Positions 33,757 through 44,382 of a stretch of 64,000 nucleotides of DNA are shown piece by piece. Location: NCBI GenBank assembly GCA_003956705.1, contig QZCP01000038.1:81225-145224 (forward strand). The letters are read 5' to 3'. A model generated the notes under the pieces. The model was not told the origin of the DNA. It saw only the letters and a program-made list of their open reading frames with translations, and made no database searches. The position numbers and the translations under genes were made by a program. Origin of the DNA: Brevipalpus yothersi (lineage: Eukaryota > Arthropoda > Arachnida > Trombidiformes > Tenuipalpidae). Position 1 is the stretch's first letter, and each line of letters starts with the position of its first letter.

Positions 33757-34242
33757 TTAACGATTCTGGAACAAATCGATCGAATTCATTTCCATCAATT
33801 GTACAGCGAGTGCCACAATTCCCAAACCAAATATAATCGCGTCATCAAAAGTGATGGGATTGCCGATAATATTTGAAATTATGAATGCAAAAGTAAATAA
33901 AATCAGTCCTGCAATAGTGAACACAATGGCTTCAAGTCCTTGACGCATTACTATCGAGGAGATGAACTGGATTGGAAAACTTTGGACCAGTGTTTCAACC
34001 GATCTTTTCATTTCTTCTTGACTACTTTGTTCACCAATTCTGTTGTCTATATCGTTGACCATATTGAGCGATGATGCAAGCTCCACATGAGGTGTAGAAT
34101 ATGGTGCCTTTCGTAGGCTGTATGGGTTCTGACTCCATAAATGAAGAGAATCACTTCTGCGATTGAATTCATAATTTGCATGTATACTAGGGGCACGTAT
34201 TAGCACGAATGTGATGGTGTAGCAAACAAATTCAATGAACAT
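33757..34242 (-). CDS. Small secreted/membrane protein, family 2 (copy 2)
   Basis: 161 residues in one exon, paralogue of the gene at 6510. The signal MFIEFVCYTITFVLIRAPSI is followed by HANYEFNRRS, the conserved YSTPHVEL block, a linker with SSQEEMK, FPIQFISSIVMRQ, and two hydrophobic segments with GNPIT between them. The frame is fully open, whereas the neighbouring trypsin copy C has decayed. This contrast suggests the small protein is kept by selection independently of its neighbour. The last residues (NSIDLFQNR) differ from copy 1, so the C terminus is the loosest part. Function unknown. Confidence 0.72.
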   Translation of the reverse strand: MFIEFVCYTITFVLIRAPSIHANYEFNRRSDSLHLWSQNPYSLRKAPYSTPHVELASSLNMVNDIDNRIGEQSSQEEMKRSVETLVQSFPIQFISSIVMRQGLEAIVFTIAGLILFTFAFIISNIIGNPITFDDAIIFGLGIVALAVQLMEMNSIDLFQNR

Positions 34243-34829
34243 AGTAGATATGTCTTGTGGAAGGAACAGTCACTTCCCAATTCAGATCACTAGGAAAACA
34301 AGAGATGATGAATCCAAATCATTCCATCTAAGTTCAACACGTAATGATCTCCCAATTGTTCCAACTGTCTGATCCTTGTATCATGTTCCAACTGTCTGAT
34401 CCTTGTATCATGTTCCATTTGTGTGATGTGAAGATAGCATAAATTATTCCTTTTGTCACGCAAAAGATTGGTTACACAGCTTGTGCTATTTTTTCTTCGT
34501 TCGAATTTTTGATTGGTTTTCTCAAAACTCAGCTTTTCGATGAGTTGAAATGCAGAACTATAGGGATCATTTTTTGATTCCATTTGAAAACAAATTGGCT
34601 TCGATCAGTCAGCAAGCTAAAGGTGCTTATCCAGATCTGATTTTGTTAGAATTTCCGATGTTTCATTAGCACACAACTATTAATAGCAAGTAATACAGTA
34701 GTAACAATTTTAATACATGAATATGTATTGGATAATACCTGGGTTTATCCGGAGAAAACTCTATCCATAGGCTACACCCCTTGACTATCCTCTACTATCA
34801 GTGATCTAGCATTATGCTGATGTTTTATG
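34243..34829. other. Flank with doubled 27-bp unit
   Basis: At about 34,363-34,416 the unit with CTGTCTGATCCTTGTATCAT occurs twice in tandem, where the module A copy has one. A 97-codon open frame covers this but has no signal or conserved paralogue, so I do not call a gene. Confidence 0.4.
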
Positions 34830-35150
34830 ATCAACAATTGAGCTACTATTGGCACTGGAATTATGATCTGCTAAGGTAAACAGATGAGTGAAAATTAATT
34901 GAGATAAAATCAAGTAGCTTCGAATATTAAAATAGTTCTATGGTTGGGGAAATCATTTAAAGAAACAAAGATAGAGAAAAGGTTCTCGATTGCTCGCTTT
35001 GTCAGATGTGACCAAAGGGATAGAGTTGAAATGAAACAATTGATGGACTCGGCTTCTGTCAGTTACCAATTGAATGCGAATGAGATTCGATCATCTGGTT
35101 CGGTTACTCCCACTATGATTTGATGAAGTGAAAGATTATCTGAAGGAAAA
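34830..35150 (-). pseudogene. Trypsin exon 1-2 relic
   Basis: Minus strand. Sequence like the propeptide start of the 5.3-kb gene (CTGCTAAGGTAAACAGATGAGTG against CTGAGGTAAACTGATCAACGAGTGG) lies about 100 bases from a decayed signal exon (TTGAAATGAAACAATTGATG against GTAGAAATGAAAACAATCG). Both are heavily changed. It is an old partial copy with no downstream exons. Confidence 0.45.
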
Positions 35151-35212
35151 GTCTTCAGTTCAGTCGTGACATTTTATTAATCGAATCAAGTCAAATCCAA
35201 AAAACCAATTGT

Positions 35213-35630
35213 GTGAGGTATCCAATATCATCATACAATGAGCACCGCTGAGTAGAGGTTGCTCTATCCAACAATTGCTCTCTCTCATCCCTTTACTTAC
35301 GATCATACGATAACGGTGTAACGGAAATCGCTCAGAACCGGCTAAAGATAATATCTTTAGTCTGCCTAGGTGTCTCTGATGCCAACTTCTCTTGTAAAAA
35401 AGTATAAAAGCAGTCAGTCACACACGGAAAAGGAAGTTAACTAGTCAGCAATTTACTCTATCAGTCTGTTTCTCACTCTTTTCATTTCCAACTCTTTGTT
35501 ATTCAAAGTCTGATTTACTTCTCTAATTAAACTTGACAATTTGGCCTTAGAAAGTATTTTCTGTTTGGCATGAGTGTTCGCAATTTCAGCCCCAACTCCC
35601 GTTAATGGGAGACATATGATTCATTATGAA
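35213..35630 (+). mobile_element. Possible solo LTR
   Basis: Begins near TGTGAGGTATCC, holds a good TATA context (AAGTATAAAAGCAGTCAGTC at about 35,400), then about 200 bases of pyrimidine-rich sequence, ending near CAGCCCCAACTCCC. This is the U3-R-U5 look of an LTR. No partner LTR, target duplication or internal coding region was found. Confidence 0.3.
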
Positions 35631-35639
35631 TGATCTTCA

Positions 35640-36265
35640 GCAAAAAGTACAATGTCCAAAATTGCCCATTCTAAGATTTCAACCGAACTTGTTATCTGAT
35701 GTTATAGCGTGTGATAAGAGCAAAAATGTAGATAATAACTCTGCATGACTCATACTTTTTGAGATATTTACCCTTTTCCCCTTTTCCCTCCATTTCGAGA
35801 ATGACTGATCACATCGAGAAAAGAGCGGTATCATATGAATTCTCATCCAAAAGTTGATAAGATAAGAAATAACAAAGGAGATTAGAATGGCGATAAGGTT
35901 CGCAAAATCGAAAAAGTGCCATACTATGAAAACGAAGTCTGAAGCAAAGCAGGTGATAACACTTTCATATCTCTCAGATAGGATAAGAGTAGGTATGTCT
36001 CATATGCTCGGGCCCTGTGAATTTTGATGAAAAATCAATATGATTCTTTTTCTCAGGGATGAGATCCGAAGCCAAGATACTGATAACATAATCTTATCTC
36101 TTGAGATCGATTAGATAAGACTAGACACATTTTTCTTATGTAGGTTCGGTACAAGTTGGTGAAAATCAGTATGTCACCATGGTGCAGAAGTGAGGCCTGA
36201 AGCCGAGAAACTGATTACATAATCTTATCTCTTGAGGTTGATAAGATAAGACTAGACTATTCTCA
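35640..36265. repeat. GATAAG-rich repeat
   Basis: Inverse relative of 12.7-13.4 kb, starting TGTCCAAAATTGCCCATTCT. It contains several CTTATCTCTTGAG(n)AGATAAG palindromes. Confidence 0.55.
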
Positions 36266-36978
36266 TTCCGCCAAGCTTGCTAAAAAATAGTGAGAAATTA
36301 ATTTTCAACAATTCCAAAGTCTGCATGAAAGAGAATGCGAATAGAATCACGAGAAGATAATACTGAGTATGAGATTGAGACGAAATCGACAATCATACGA
36401 TGTCAATTGTGAATGTCAGTATTTCCGATATGGTGATTCATCGGGTAGTTGTACATATAGTCTATGCCCAATAGCTAACTACCACCCTTCCTTTTTTCTC
36501 TAGGTCTGGATGAAAGCCATCTGGATTTTCAATTTCGCTCTGACCATAGTCCTCCTACAGTTATCGATCAATTTTGTATTTTATCCTCGATTTTGTGGTG
36601 TTTGAGGCTAGAGACCATTTTGGAGTAACTAGCAGTTGCTCACTGCACTCGCTACGCTCACTTGTTTGCTTTTCCTTGAGCCTAATTCCCAGACCATAAT
36701 TCTTTTCTCAACTATTTCTGATGTTAAATCTAAAATTCGAAATTTGACGTAAAAAACACCGTCGTAGAAGACTCTCAATATTCACAGTTTGCTCGCCACT
36801 TGTTATGCATCGATAAAGCCATTGAGGCCAATGCATATGAACTGATATGAGAGAAGCGTGCTCGGATCAGGTCAGCCTCTGAGATCGGCCAACTCATCAC
36901 TTGTGCCCTTCTCCACCGCGCAGCCAAAAGTTATTCTCTTTCATATAAGATGTTTTTGAAGATATCTCTCTAACCCCC

Positions 36979-37137
36979 GTATTCACCAAGCACCATGATC
37001 TCAGCTCAAACACTGATTCTGAGATCAACTAAACAATCGGTATTCACCAGCAAGATCATGCTCAGTTCAATTCGAGCTGAGCTCAGAGCTAAGCTCAGAT
37101 CAACACTTGTTCAGCTGATCTCAGTTTTGGTGAATAC
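36979..37137. mobile_element. Short MITE with GTATTCACCAA ends
   Basis: The left end GTATTCACCAAGCAC is matched at the right by the complement of GTATTCACCAAAACT, with CTGATCTCAG-type inner repeats. 159 bases, non-coding. A related pair of ends (CAGTGTTCACCAA) flanks about 150 bases near 54,677-54,825. Confidence 0.55.
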
Positions 37138-37303
37138 ATGAGTGAAAGTTTATAATGCTCTCTCAACAGCATGAAAAACTTTTTCAACTGAGCTTCAATG
37201 GTATTGCTACATACAGCTTGTAATATTTCAATTGATTAAACAGATTCCCAGCTGGGTTGAGACATGGTGAATGAGGAGACAGAGAGATGAGCTCAATCTC
37301 GAC

Positions 37304-37605
37304 TAGGGCTGGGCGATTGTTTGTTTTAGATAATCGAACGATTAATCGAAAAGTTTTGAACAATCGATTAACCTCTCAAATAATCGATTAATCAAAAACA
37401 GTTTTCATCACTGAGAAAGGCCACAAAAATTTTTCCGGCCAGAGATTTTCTGGGATCTCACCCCCCAAAACTAGCCATGGGGGCGCTGGTTTCCGGTTTC
37501 GAAAAGGAATCGATTCTTTGCAGATAAAAAATAATCGATTTTCAGAATCGAAACCCGAAAATTTAATCGGTTAATCGATCTCTCGATTATTTTTGCTCAC
37601 CACTA
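37304..37605. mobile_element. hAT-type MITE with 8-bp target duplication
   Basis: Begins TAGGGCTGGGCGATTG; the right end is the complement of TAGTGGTGAGCAAAAATAAT. Flanking octamers ATCTCGAC and ACCTCGAC differ at one base, as expected for an aged hAT duplication. The interior carries ATCGATTAATCG-type palindromes. Non-coding. Confidence 0.8.
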
Positions 37606-38530
37606 ACCTCGACCGCAGCATCGGTAGCCAGCTAGAACCTCTAACCCGCTCGTGCATTGTCCATCACTAGGAAGATCTTTTGATGGCCCACACTGATCAG
37701 AAAATTGAAGAATTGCTTCATGCAATCAATATATAGGCACATTGTAAATCCCACCTTAAACTCATAGAGGAAAAGAGATTTTCAGTCTATTTTAGTACAC
37801 ACAAATAAATCACTTGGATTTTAGGATCTAATCCAATGCTTTTTTCACTCCTCTACACCTCACTAAAGTAAGGACAATTATTTTCCTCACATCGAGAAAA
37901 AAATATATTGCTACTATCTCTATCAATTAATCGCAGAGTATAGTCTCGTTTGGTCATCCAACTCCAAATAAGTACCTGGTAAATCCACTTATAAGAAACT
38001 GGAGTTTATTCTAGTAGTTCTGAACTTGTTGAAGTTGAAACTCTGATTCCGCTTAATTCAGCTTAAGTTTGATCACGAGAATATTTTTATGTCCCAATAC
38101 AATCATCAGAAGCCCCGTCAATCACTCTCTGAATTAGCTCATAAGAAATTTTCTTAGGTATTCTCACATCTTTCCAGGTAATGTGACCAGTTCCCTTGCA
38201 TCAATTGAATAAGTTATTGTCTTGAATGATTTTCACATGATATTGCTCACTGGTAGCTCCAAACTTGAGACTATCTTCTTAATATGCACGAATAGTTGAT
38301 TGATCAGCTCCATCAGCGATTTTTGACCATGATTGGAAATACATATGAAACAACTAATTTCGGTATATACAAGGCTACACAGATTCGTGAATCGTGATGT
38401 CTTGACTATCGATAGCCAGTCATCATTGGTGCTTTTTTTTCTCAGTTCTGACTCATGTCAGTTGAAACAAGTTTCATCGAATTTGAAATTGATCTCAACC
38501 TTCTCTCGTGGATCAAGATTTGATTAATTG

Positions 38531-38997
38531 GATCATGACATCTGATAACCATATCATGTCCTGATTAAGTAATATACTCACAATACCAATCCATCTGCTT
38601 CATGGTAGATTTTATCCACAGATTGAGCTATTCTTTTTTACGTTAGTTGAGGATTTCTAATTAATTTTCTCTCCCAACTGTTCCCTCTATTCAGTGAACT
38701 GCTTTCTACAGCTCACAGTATGATAGATACTAGGATGATTCTCTCCTGATATTCGAGATTATTCATTCGGATAAAAACGGGTGAGAAGAATTTTTTTCAA
38801 CCTCTGTAGTCTAGATTAACTCGCACCGTTAGCAAGGGTCAAATGGCCAATCAACAATCTTTCAAATTGCAACTATATTTCCATCTTCGCCAAAACATTT
38901 TCTGATTAGAAAATAATCAGTTAACAGTGACCACAATATGGAAGTCAATCCACACCAATAAAAAATACAATCAAATTGAGTGCAAAAAGTAGATATG
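38531..38997. other. Unassigned intergenic sequence
   Basis: No gene or repeat recognised downstream of the protease gene. Confidence 0.3.
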
Positions 38998-41210
38998 TCA
39001 TCTTATTTTATCGGCAGTAAAAATTCCCCATGCTATTTGACATCCACCAGGACTAGCATCCGTATTATCTCGATAATAGTCAGTCCATTTGTTGGCAAAA
39101 GCACATATTGTTGATTTAGAGCTTTTCGAGTTACATTGCTTACTATCACCAAGATAATTGAGACAAATTCCTAGATTCTTACCCCAAACTGGTGCATTGG
39201 TGGGTACCTTCAAAGACCAGGAAAGCAGACAGCCAGTGGTTGGAGCTATACCAGTAGAATCGACATAATTTTCGGTGTAGCTGCCTAATTTAGCGCACTT
39301 AATTTTGCCTTTTCCTCCATTACATTGATTTGGATCACCAGAATTTGGATCGGAATACCATTGTCGACAGATTTCAACTTTTTTGAACCATTCATCAGCT
39401 GATCTATTAATTATTCCCCATCTCATCTTGCAGCTTCCCTCTCCATCAGTGTTGTCAGTGAAAGGAAGTATAAATGAATTCGGTCGAGCACATAGAGTGT
39501 CTGAACTAGCGTAACATTGATCTGCATTAGATAGAGAATTACTATCAAAGTTTTATATAAAGCTTCCTCTCTCATATTTTCTCGAGTGGAGGACGAATTT
39601 AAGCTTACCTGGACCATTGGATGTCCACTCGAAACATAATTCAGTTTTCATGAACCATGAAGGCGGCTTGATCATTTCATCAATCTGCCTACTTACAAGC
39701 TCTATTTCAGCTGGTGAAGATCGAGTAGATTCGGTTATAGCAAAGTATCGATCAAGTAGCCTTTTGGCTTCAGCTTTAGCATTGAAAATGCTTCCATAAA
39801 ACTTTTTCAACACTTTTCCTCTAGCTTTCAGCTTTTTAATCAGTGATTCTTCGTCATCCGGTGCATCCGATGGATTATCTTGACTATTAAAACCACCAGA
39901 TATATACACATTGGTGGTCACTTGGGTTATCCATGGAAGATAACTAGTAACACGCGTGTAAACACCAGGAAAACCAGGTTCAGCACATCTTCTACCAAAA
40001 GACACTACACCAACCAATTGCCATCTTTTGCCCGGACCTTCCAGCATCAATGGTCCACCACTATCACCTTGACACGCATCTTGACCTCCTTCCGGGTAGC
40101 CGGCACAGTAAACTTTATCAATAAAGTTGAGATTGTATGAGGATCTACAAGCGTTATCAGTCCAGATAGGCATTGAAACTTCTTTCAGTATTGCTGATGA
40201 AAGTCCCTCTAAAAATAAATACATGGAAGATTGAGTGATCTTGTTTTGTGTCTCAGGCAAACTTGATGTCTTGATTAATCTTACGATATGCTGTCAAGCC
40301 CCAGCCGGTAACAGTAGCATTTCTACCAAAAAAAGTTTTCCGACGATCTGGTAAACATATTGGTTGCATCACTCCAGTGATTTGAATTGCCTCTTTCAAC
40401 ATTATTATGGCAATATCATTTTTTTGAGTTTTCGAATTGTATTCCTCATGGATTCGAATATTTTCAATTTTATAATCTATCGCATCTGGATCCACATTAT
40501 TATATGAGAAATCGTAAGCTCCTAATCGGACAAGCACATCTGAAGGCGGTTTTCTGGATGGAAAAATGTGTTAATCTCTCGAAGAACAGGTACTGAAGAA
40601 CTCAGATTTTATGAATTATTTAATCAAAAATTTACCTGTAAACACAATGAGCTGCTGTGACTAGGTATCGATTGGATATCAAAGTTGCTCCACAAAATGT
40701 TTGATTGCCTACCCGGTTGATCAGAGCTGCCATCCATTTCCATTTCTTTGGAATCGCTTCTCTGCCACCGACAATACGATCTTCGTATGATATTCCACAC
40801 CAATTCTCATTGAGATCAATTATTCTACTTGTTATTGAATCGTCTTCCTCATCTTCAATAACTATTGTGGCGATGCCTTTTGGACTATGATTTGGAAGTG
40901 ATCTACCCAATATTTCATCATCAATAACTATGGAACCATTACCACTTGAAGTATTATTGACTGGAATTGACTGGTCAATAAATCAGAGTAACGATGAATA
41001 AACTTAATCAGAATCAGAATGATAGTCGTGATAAATAAGATTACAGCTAGAAAATCACAAAACGTGGCTCTAAAACTCAATGTCTCATTATCATTTTGAT
41101 TTGAAGTTGAATGAAGTGTTGAAAAATTCAATCAAATTGCTTAATTTCGTTCTTACCTGATGAAATGAGATGAGCGTTAACGAAGTGATAATTGATAAAG
41201 TTGTAAACAT
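38998..41210 (-). CDS. Secreted trypsin-like protease with three C-terminal Cys repeats
   Basis: Five exons join in phase: 41157-41210, 40636-40970, 40285-40553, 39609-40208, 38998-39521, giving 593 residues. Signal MFTTLSIITSLTLISFHQ; acidic propeptide with DEEDD; activation site EDR/IVGG (about 84). The triad is complete: TAAHC His126, NDIAII Asp176, GDSGGPL Ser269, and Asp263 predicts cleavage after Lys/Arg. After the protease domain (to about 320) comes a charged helical linker (KKLKARGKVLKKFYG to QIDEMIKPP). Then three repeats begin near 411, 468 and 533, each with four Cys in the order C...QC/NQC...C...GC(or SC) and ending in a W motif such as MRWGI, LSWSL or IAWGI, with FTDNTDG/YRDNTDA before the last Cys. 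I recall similar repeats in secreted invertebrate proteins but cannot name the family. Confidence 0.88.
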
Positions 41211-42735
41211 GACTATCAACAGATGACTTTGAAGTTTTTAAATTATGTATTAGAATTCTCATTCGAACATTCGACAATTTTGGTGGCGATTGTCATCAAA
41301 ATAATTATACGATCAAAGGTAATCACAATTCATTAAAAAGAGGCACTTTTGAGAAAGAAGAAAAATTACTATCGATACCGAGTCACATTCATATCACTTG
41401 TTAATTCCAAGTGTTTTATTTACTGAGATGATGGTTAATGTGATACAGCTTTCAACTTGTTGTCTCCCATCTCTATGAAGTTAGAAGAAGAAAAAAAGAT
41501 TCTCCACCAAGAATCGTGACAAGGTTATCATGATTGTTGTCAAGTGTATTCATGCATCATGGCCTGGGGCTGAAATGTTGAAATTTTAACCATAATATTC
41601 TTCGCCATTGATAGAGCATTTGACACACAACTTCTCAATCATTTTGAGCGCATCTTGGTGTGTAAAAATTGACTTCAAAAAGCAGCCAAACTCGTCAATA
41701 AGAGCCACGTGATCAACTCGAGAGTAAAATTTTTTTTCCTTATATCTTGAGTCAATAGTAGTGGAATGAACGAGTCATCAGATAAGGAGAGAGACAGAGA
41801 GAAGCTGAAGTGTGAGCGCTGCAAAACTTTTTCCGTAGTTTAACGGGTTACACAACATTTGACTTTTTATCAAAGAGTAGCTCTAATAGTGGAAATATTT
41901 GCTTTCAATGGTGTCGGATTGTGATAGCAAAAATTGATCTTCGATTTATTTGAGTATTTTCTAAAACACATTACAATGTAATACATTGTGAGATACATTG
42001 TGAAATGGGCATGTCATTTTTTGTATTTTTGTGTAGCATCAATTCACTAGAATATATAGCTTTCTGAAAATGAGTTGGGGCTACCTTTCTGCATCTTTCG
42101 CGTATTTCTGAGCCGATAATTTTTGGCCATGAGATAGAAAAATTCGATTATTTTTGACCAACTTATTTCACCAAAAATGTCCGATTATTTCAGAATTGTC
42201 ATCTATCAGCAGCGAAAATCTGGTAAAGTCAGTGATTGAAGATGATTTTTTAATAATTCTGAATTTTGATTGATCTTTTTTCGTATTCATTTATTACTGA
42301 AAAAAATGTTTGTTCACCCCTCGCTAAGCCAAAGTGCCTCATCCAGTATCCAAATTATCTTTCTCATTTTTTAAAAGCATTCTCAAAATCTCGAGTCTAA
42401 AATCTAAAATCGAGGTTGAAATGATCAATTTACGTGCAAAATTGTTCACAAAGATTGTTTTCCAGAAGCAACTGTGCTGAAGAGCCATAATTTATCAAAT
42501 TAAATGTCGACCCGTCATGAACAATTCATCACTTTTCTCAACGGGATGAAGAAAAATTGTTCACGGCTCTAAAATATCCTTCTTTGCTTGCTAATTTGCT
42601 TCTTGTTTATCGATAGTGTATCATGATTTATTGAAAAAACTTTCTCAAAATGAAATTGATACTTCTCATATTAATGATAAAAAAAGATTTTCACTGAGCA
42701 TTCAACAAACTAATACTCTTCCAGAATGGATACCT
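41211..42735. other. Unassigned intergenic sequence with one repeat fragment
   Basis: About 42,105-42,210 resembles the arm of the MITE at 60.37-60.70 kb (GATAATTTTTGGCCATGAGAT, ATTTTTGACCAACTTAT). A short ACATTACAATGTAATACATT repeat is near 41,966. No gene is seen. Confidence 0.4.
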
Positions 42736-43373
42736 TCATTTAATTGCTTTGAGAGCACAATTCTGAGAAAGAGGGAATGATTATCAATATTAATCAGTCA
42801 AAAACCATAGAATAGATCTCACTTTCACTTTCAAGAGAGTTACTGTATCCATTTTATTCTTGACAAGACACTCTTTCATCTGTCCGAGAGAATAAAAATC
42901 ATCATTCCACTTTCAATTATGGAAAATTAATCATTTTCACTCACCTTATTTGCTTCCGAATTCTTGCCTTTACAGAATGCCTCGACATCGGCGGGTCCTT
43001 TAAGTTGAGATAATTTCTTGATCGATGGGCAAGCTTCTATGGCTTTGGCTTTTTTGTGATCTGGAACATCTGATTTCTGGAAAGTGGAGAAAATGGTATC
43101 ATGAAACCTGCTAAAGAAACATTTGACTTTTTATTTTACCCAACATTTTTTGAAAGAAGCATGATAATTTTTGCCATCCTTTTTATTGGCTAGCTGTCGG
43201 AAAAATTTACAGAGGAGATTTGGACTGGCAACCTCATCCACTCGTTTTGACATGAGTTCCTTATCTGACTGGCTGATTGATTCTGAGATCAGGATCAAAA
43301 ATACGAAGATCACTGATAGAATTATAGCTTGGTTGTTGAAAAAGAGGAAATTATGATTTTTTCCTGGGGCCAT
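42736..43373 (-). CDS. Six-cysteine secreted protein, four exons
   Basis: Exons 43140-43373, 42945-43076, 42823-42879 and 42736-42762 are all phase 0 with GT-AG borders (acceptors CTTTCCAG, CGGACAG, TTTCTCAG). The product is about 149 residues. The N-terminal signal has a long hydrophobic core (AIILSVIFVFLILISESISQ). The mature part is Lys-rich and looks helical, with six Cys: NLLC, KKCW, EACPS, EAFC, KECL, NCAL. Spacing between successive Cys is about 21, 16, 18, 12 and 16, which does not fit odorant-binding proteins, defensins or knottins as I know them. A related exon sits at 43.53-43.64 kb upstream. An even number of Cys in a short exported protein suggests three disulfides. Function unknown. 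Confidence 0.65.
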
Positions 43374-43524
43374 GTCCACGAAAGAATTCCAGCGAGGAAG
43401 CTTTATGGATTATTTTCCACTTGTACACAATGAACTTCTTGAGTCGATGAAGGGAAAAGAAATGGAAGGCACAAAAATTCATCTTCCACGTCAGTTATGA
43501 ATTCGAGGGAGATCGATTGACTCA

Positions 43525-43640
43525 CCTGAGAAATGAGAAGGTCAAAAATGAACTGTATTGATTTCTTGGTTTTGCTTACTTTATCAATGCTCTGCGTCAG
43601 CCTTAAAATTTTAGGGCACTCTGAAACTCTGATAACCTAT
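43525..43640 (-). pseudogene. Extra exon like exon 2 of the six-Cys gene
   Basis: Minus-strand frame from an acceptor-like TTATAG to CTCAG/GTGAGT encodes SECPKILRLTQSIDKVSK and onward, resembling EACPSIKKLSQL of the neighbouring gene and ending at the same kind of donor. No signal exon was found. It may be part of a second, tandem copy or an unused exon. Confidence 0.4.
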
Positions 43641-44340
43641 AACCAGGATGAATGAAGCGCGAAAGAATAGTATCAAGATCAACAAACCTTGTCTTTTTGA
43701 GTTGAGAATATAGTAGAGCAGCCATTCAAATGTTCCTATCCAGCTACTCATACCGGATATTGCATTCAATTCATGTTTTCATTGAAATACACTTTTATTT
43801 AGGAGCTCAAAAAATTCTAGAATTAATGAAATGACCACATTTTGACCATTGATGTGTCGATGGTAGAGAATTAATTTCCACGTTTATTGTCTCCAGAGCA
43901 GGCCGCTTAGATTATACTGGGTCGTTTCGGTACAAGCCAGAAGCATATCAACCCAATCTCAATTGCTTGAAGCACTCAAGTCTTCTCTGATTTCAGAAAA
44001 AATAAGTAGTATTAAGTTCACAGAGAGATGGAATTGAAAGAAAATTTTTAAATGTTTGAGAAGAACTTGGGCTGCTTTGAAGTATAGTGTACTTGAAAAA
44101 TTTCAAATGATGCCTCTTCCATTGCCAATTGTAAATTGAATTATGAATATATTCACTCTGGAAAAGCATGTGGATTGGTTCAGTTCTGTCTTTTATTCAT
44201 CAAACCGCTAATGAAAAATCGGTGAGATCAGTTGAGTTTACAAATTCTGATTATAACAGTTTTTGAATCATATTCTACACAGAAAAGGCAGAGAGGGAAG
44301 AATTTGAGTGAAACTATTATCACATATTTATCAATTGACT
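43641..44340. other. Unassigned intergenic sequence
   Basis: No gene or repeat recognised upstream of the DNase II-like gene. Confidence 0.3.
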
Positions 44341-44341
44341 G

Positions 44342-44351
44342 GTATTTAAAA
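44342..44351 (+). promoter_or_regulatory. TATA-like box of DNase II-like gene
   Basis: TATTTAAAAG lies about 40 bases before the first ATG of the long frame. The spacing implies a very short 5' leader. Confidence 0.4.
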
Positions 44352-44382
44352 GCCCTTATATGATCATTCATGGTCATTTTCT

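Larger units (their letters stand above)
36420..38530 (-). pseudogene. DDE transposase relic, family R3 (longest copy)
   Basis: Homologous to 8.55-9.06 plus 9.96-10.48 kb and to 63.56-64.0 kb. It lacks the 0.9-kb foreign segment of the first copy but is itself hit by two MITEs (36,979-37,137 and 37,304-37,605). Frames are heavily broken. The order of shared blocks is the same as in the first copy, so it is one element family. Confidence 0.5.

Noticed and set aside
34290..34583. 97-residue protein with HDTRIRQLE repeats
   Set aside because: Caused by a 27-bp tandem duplication; the homologous module at 7.1 kb does not conserve the frame.
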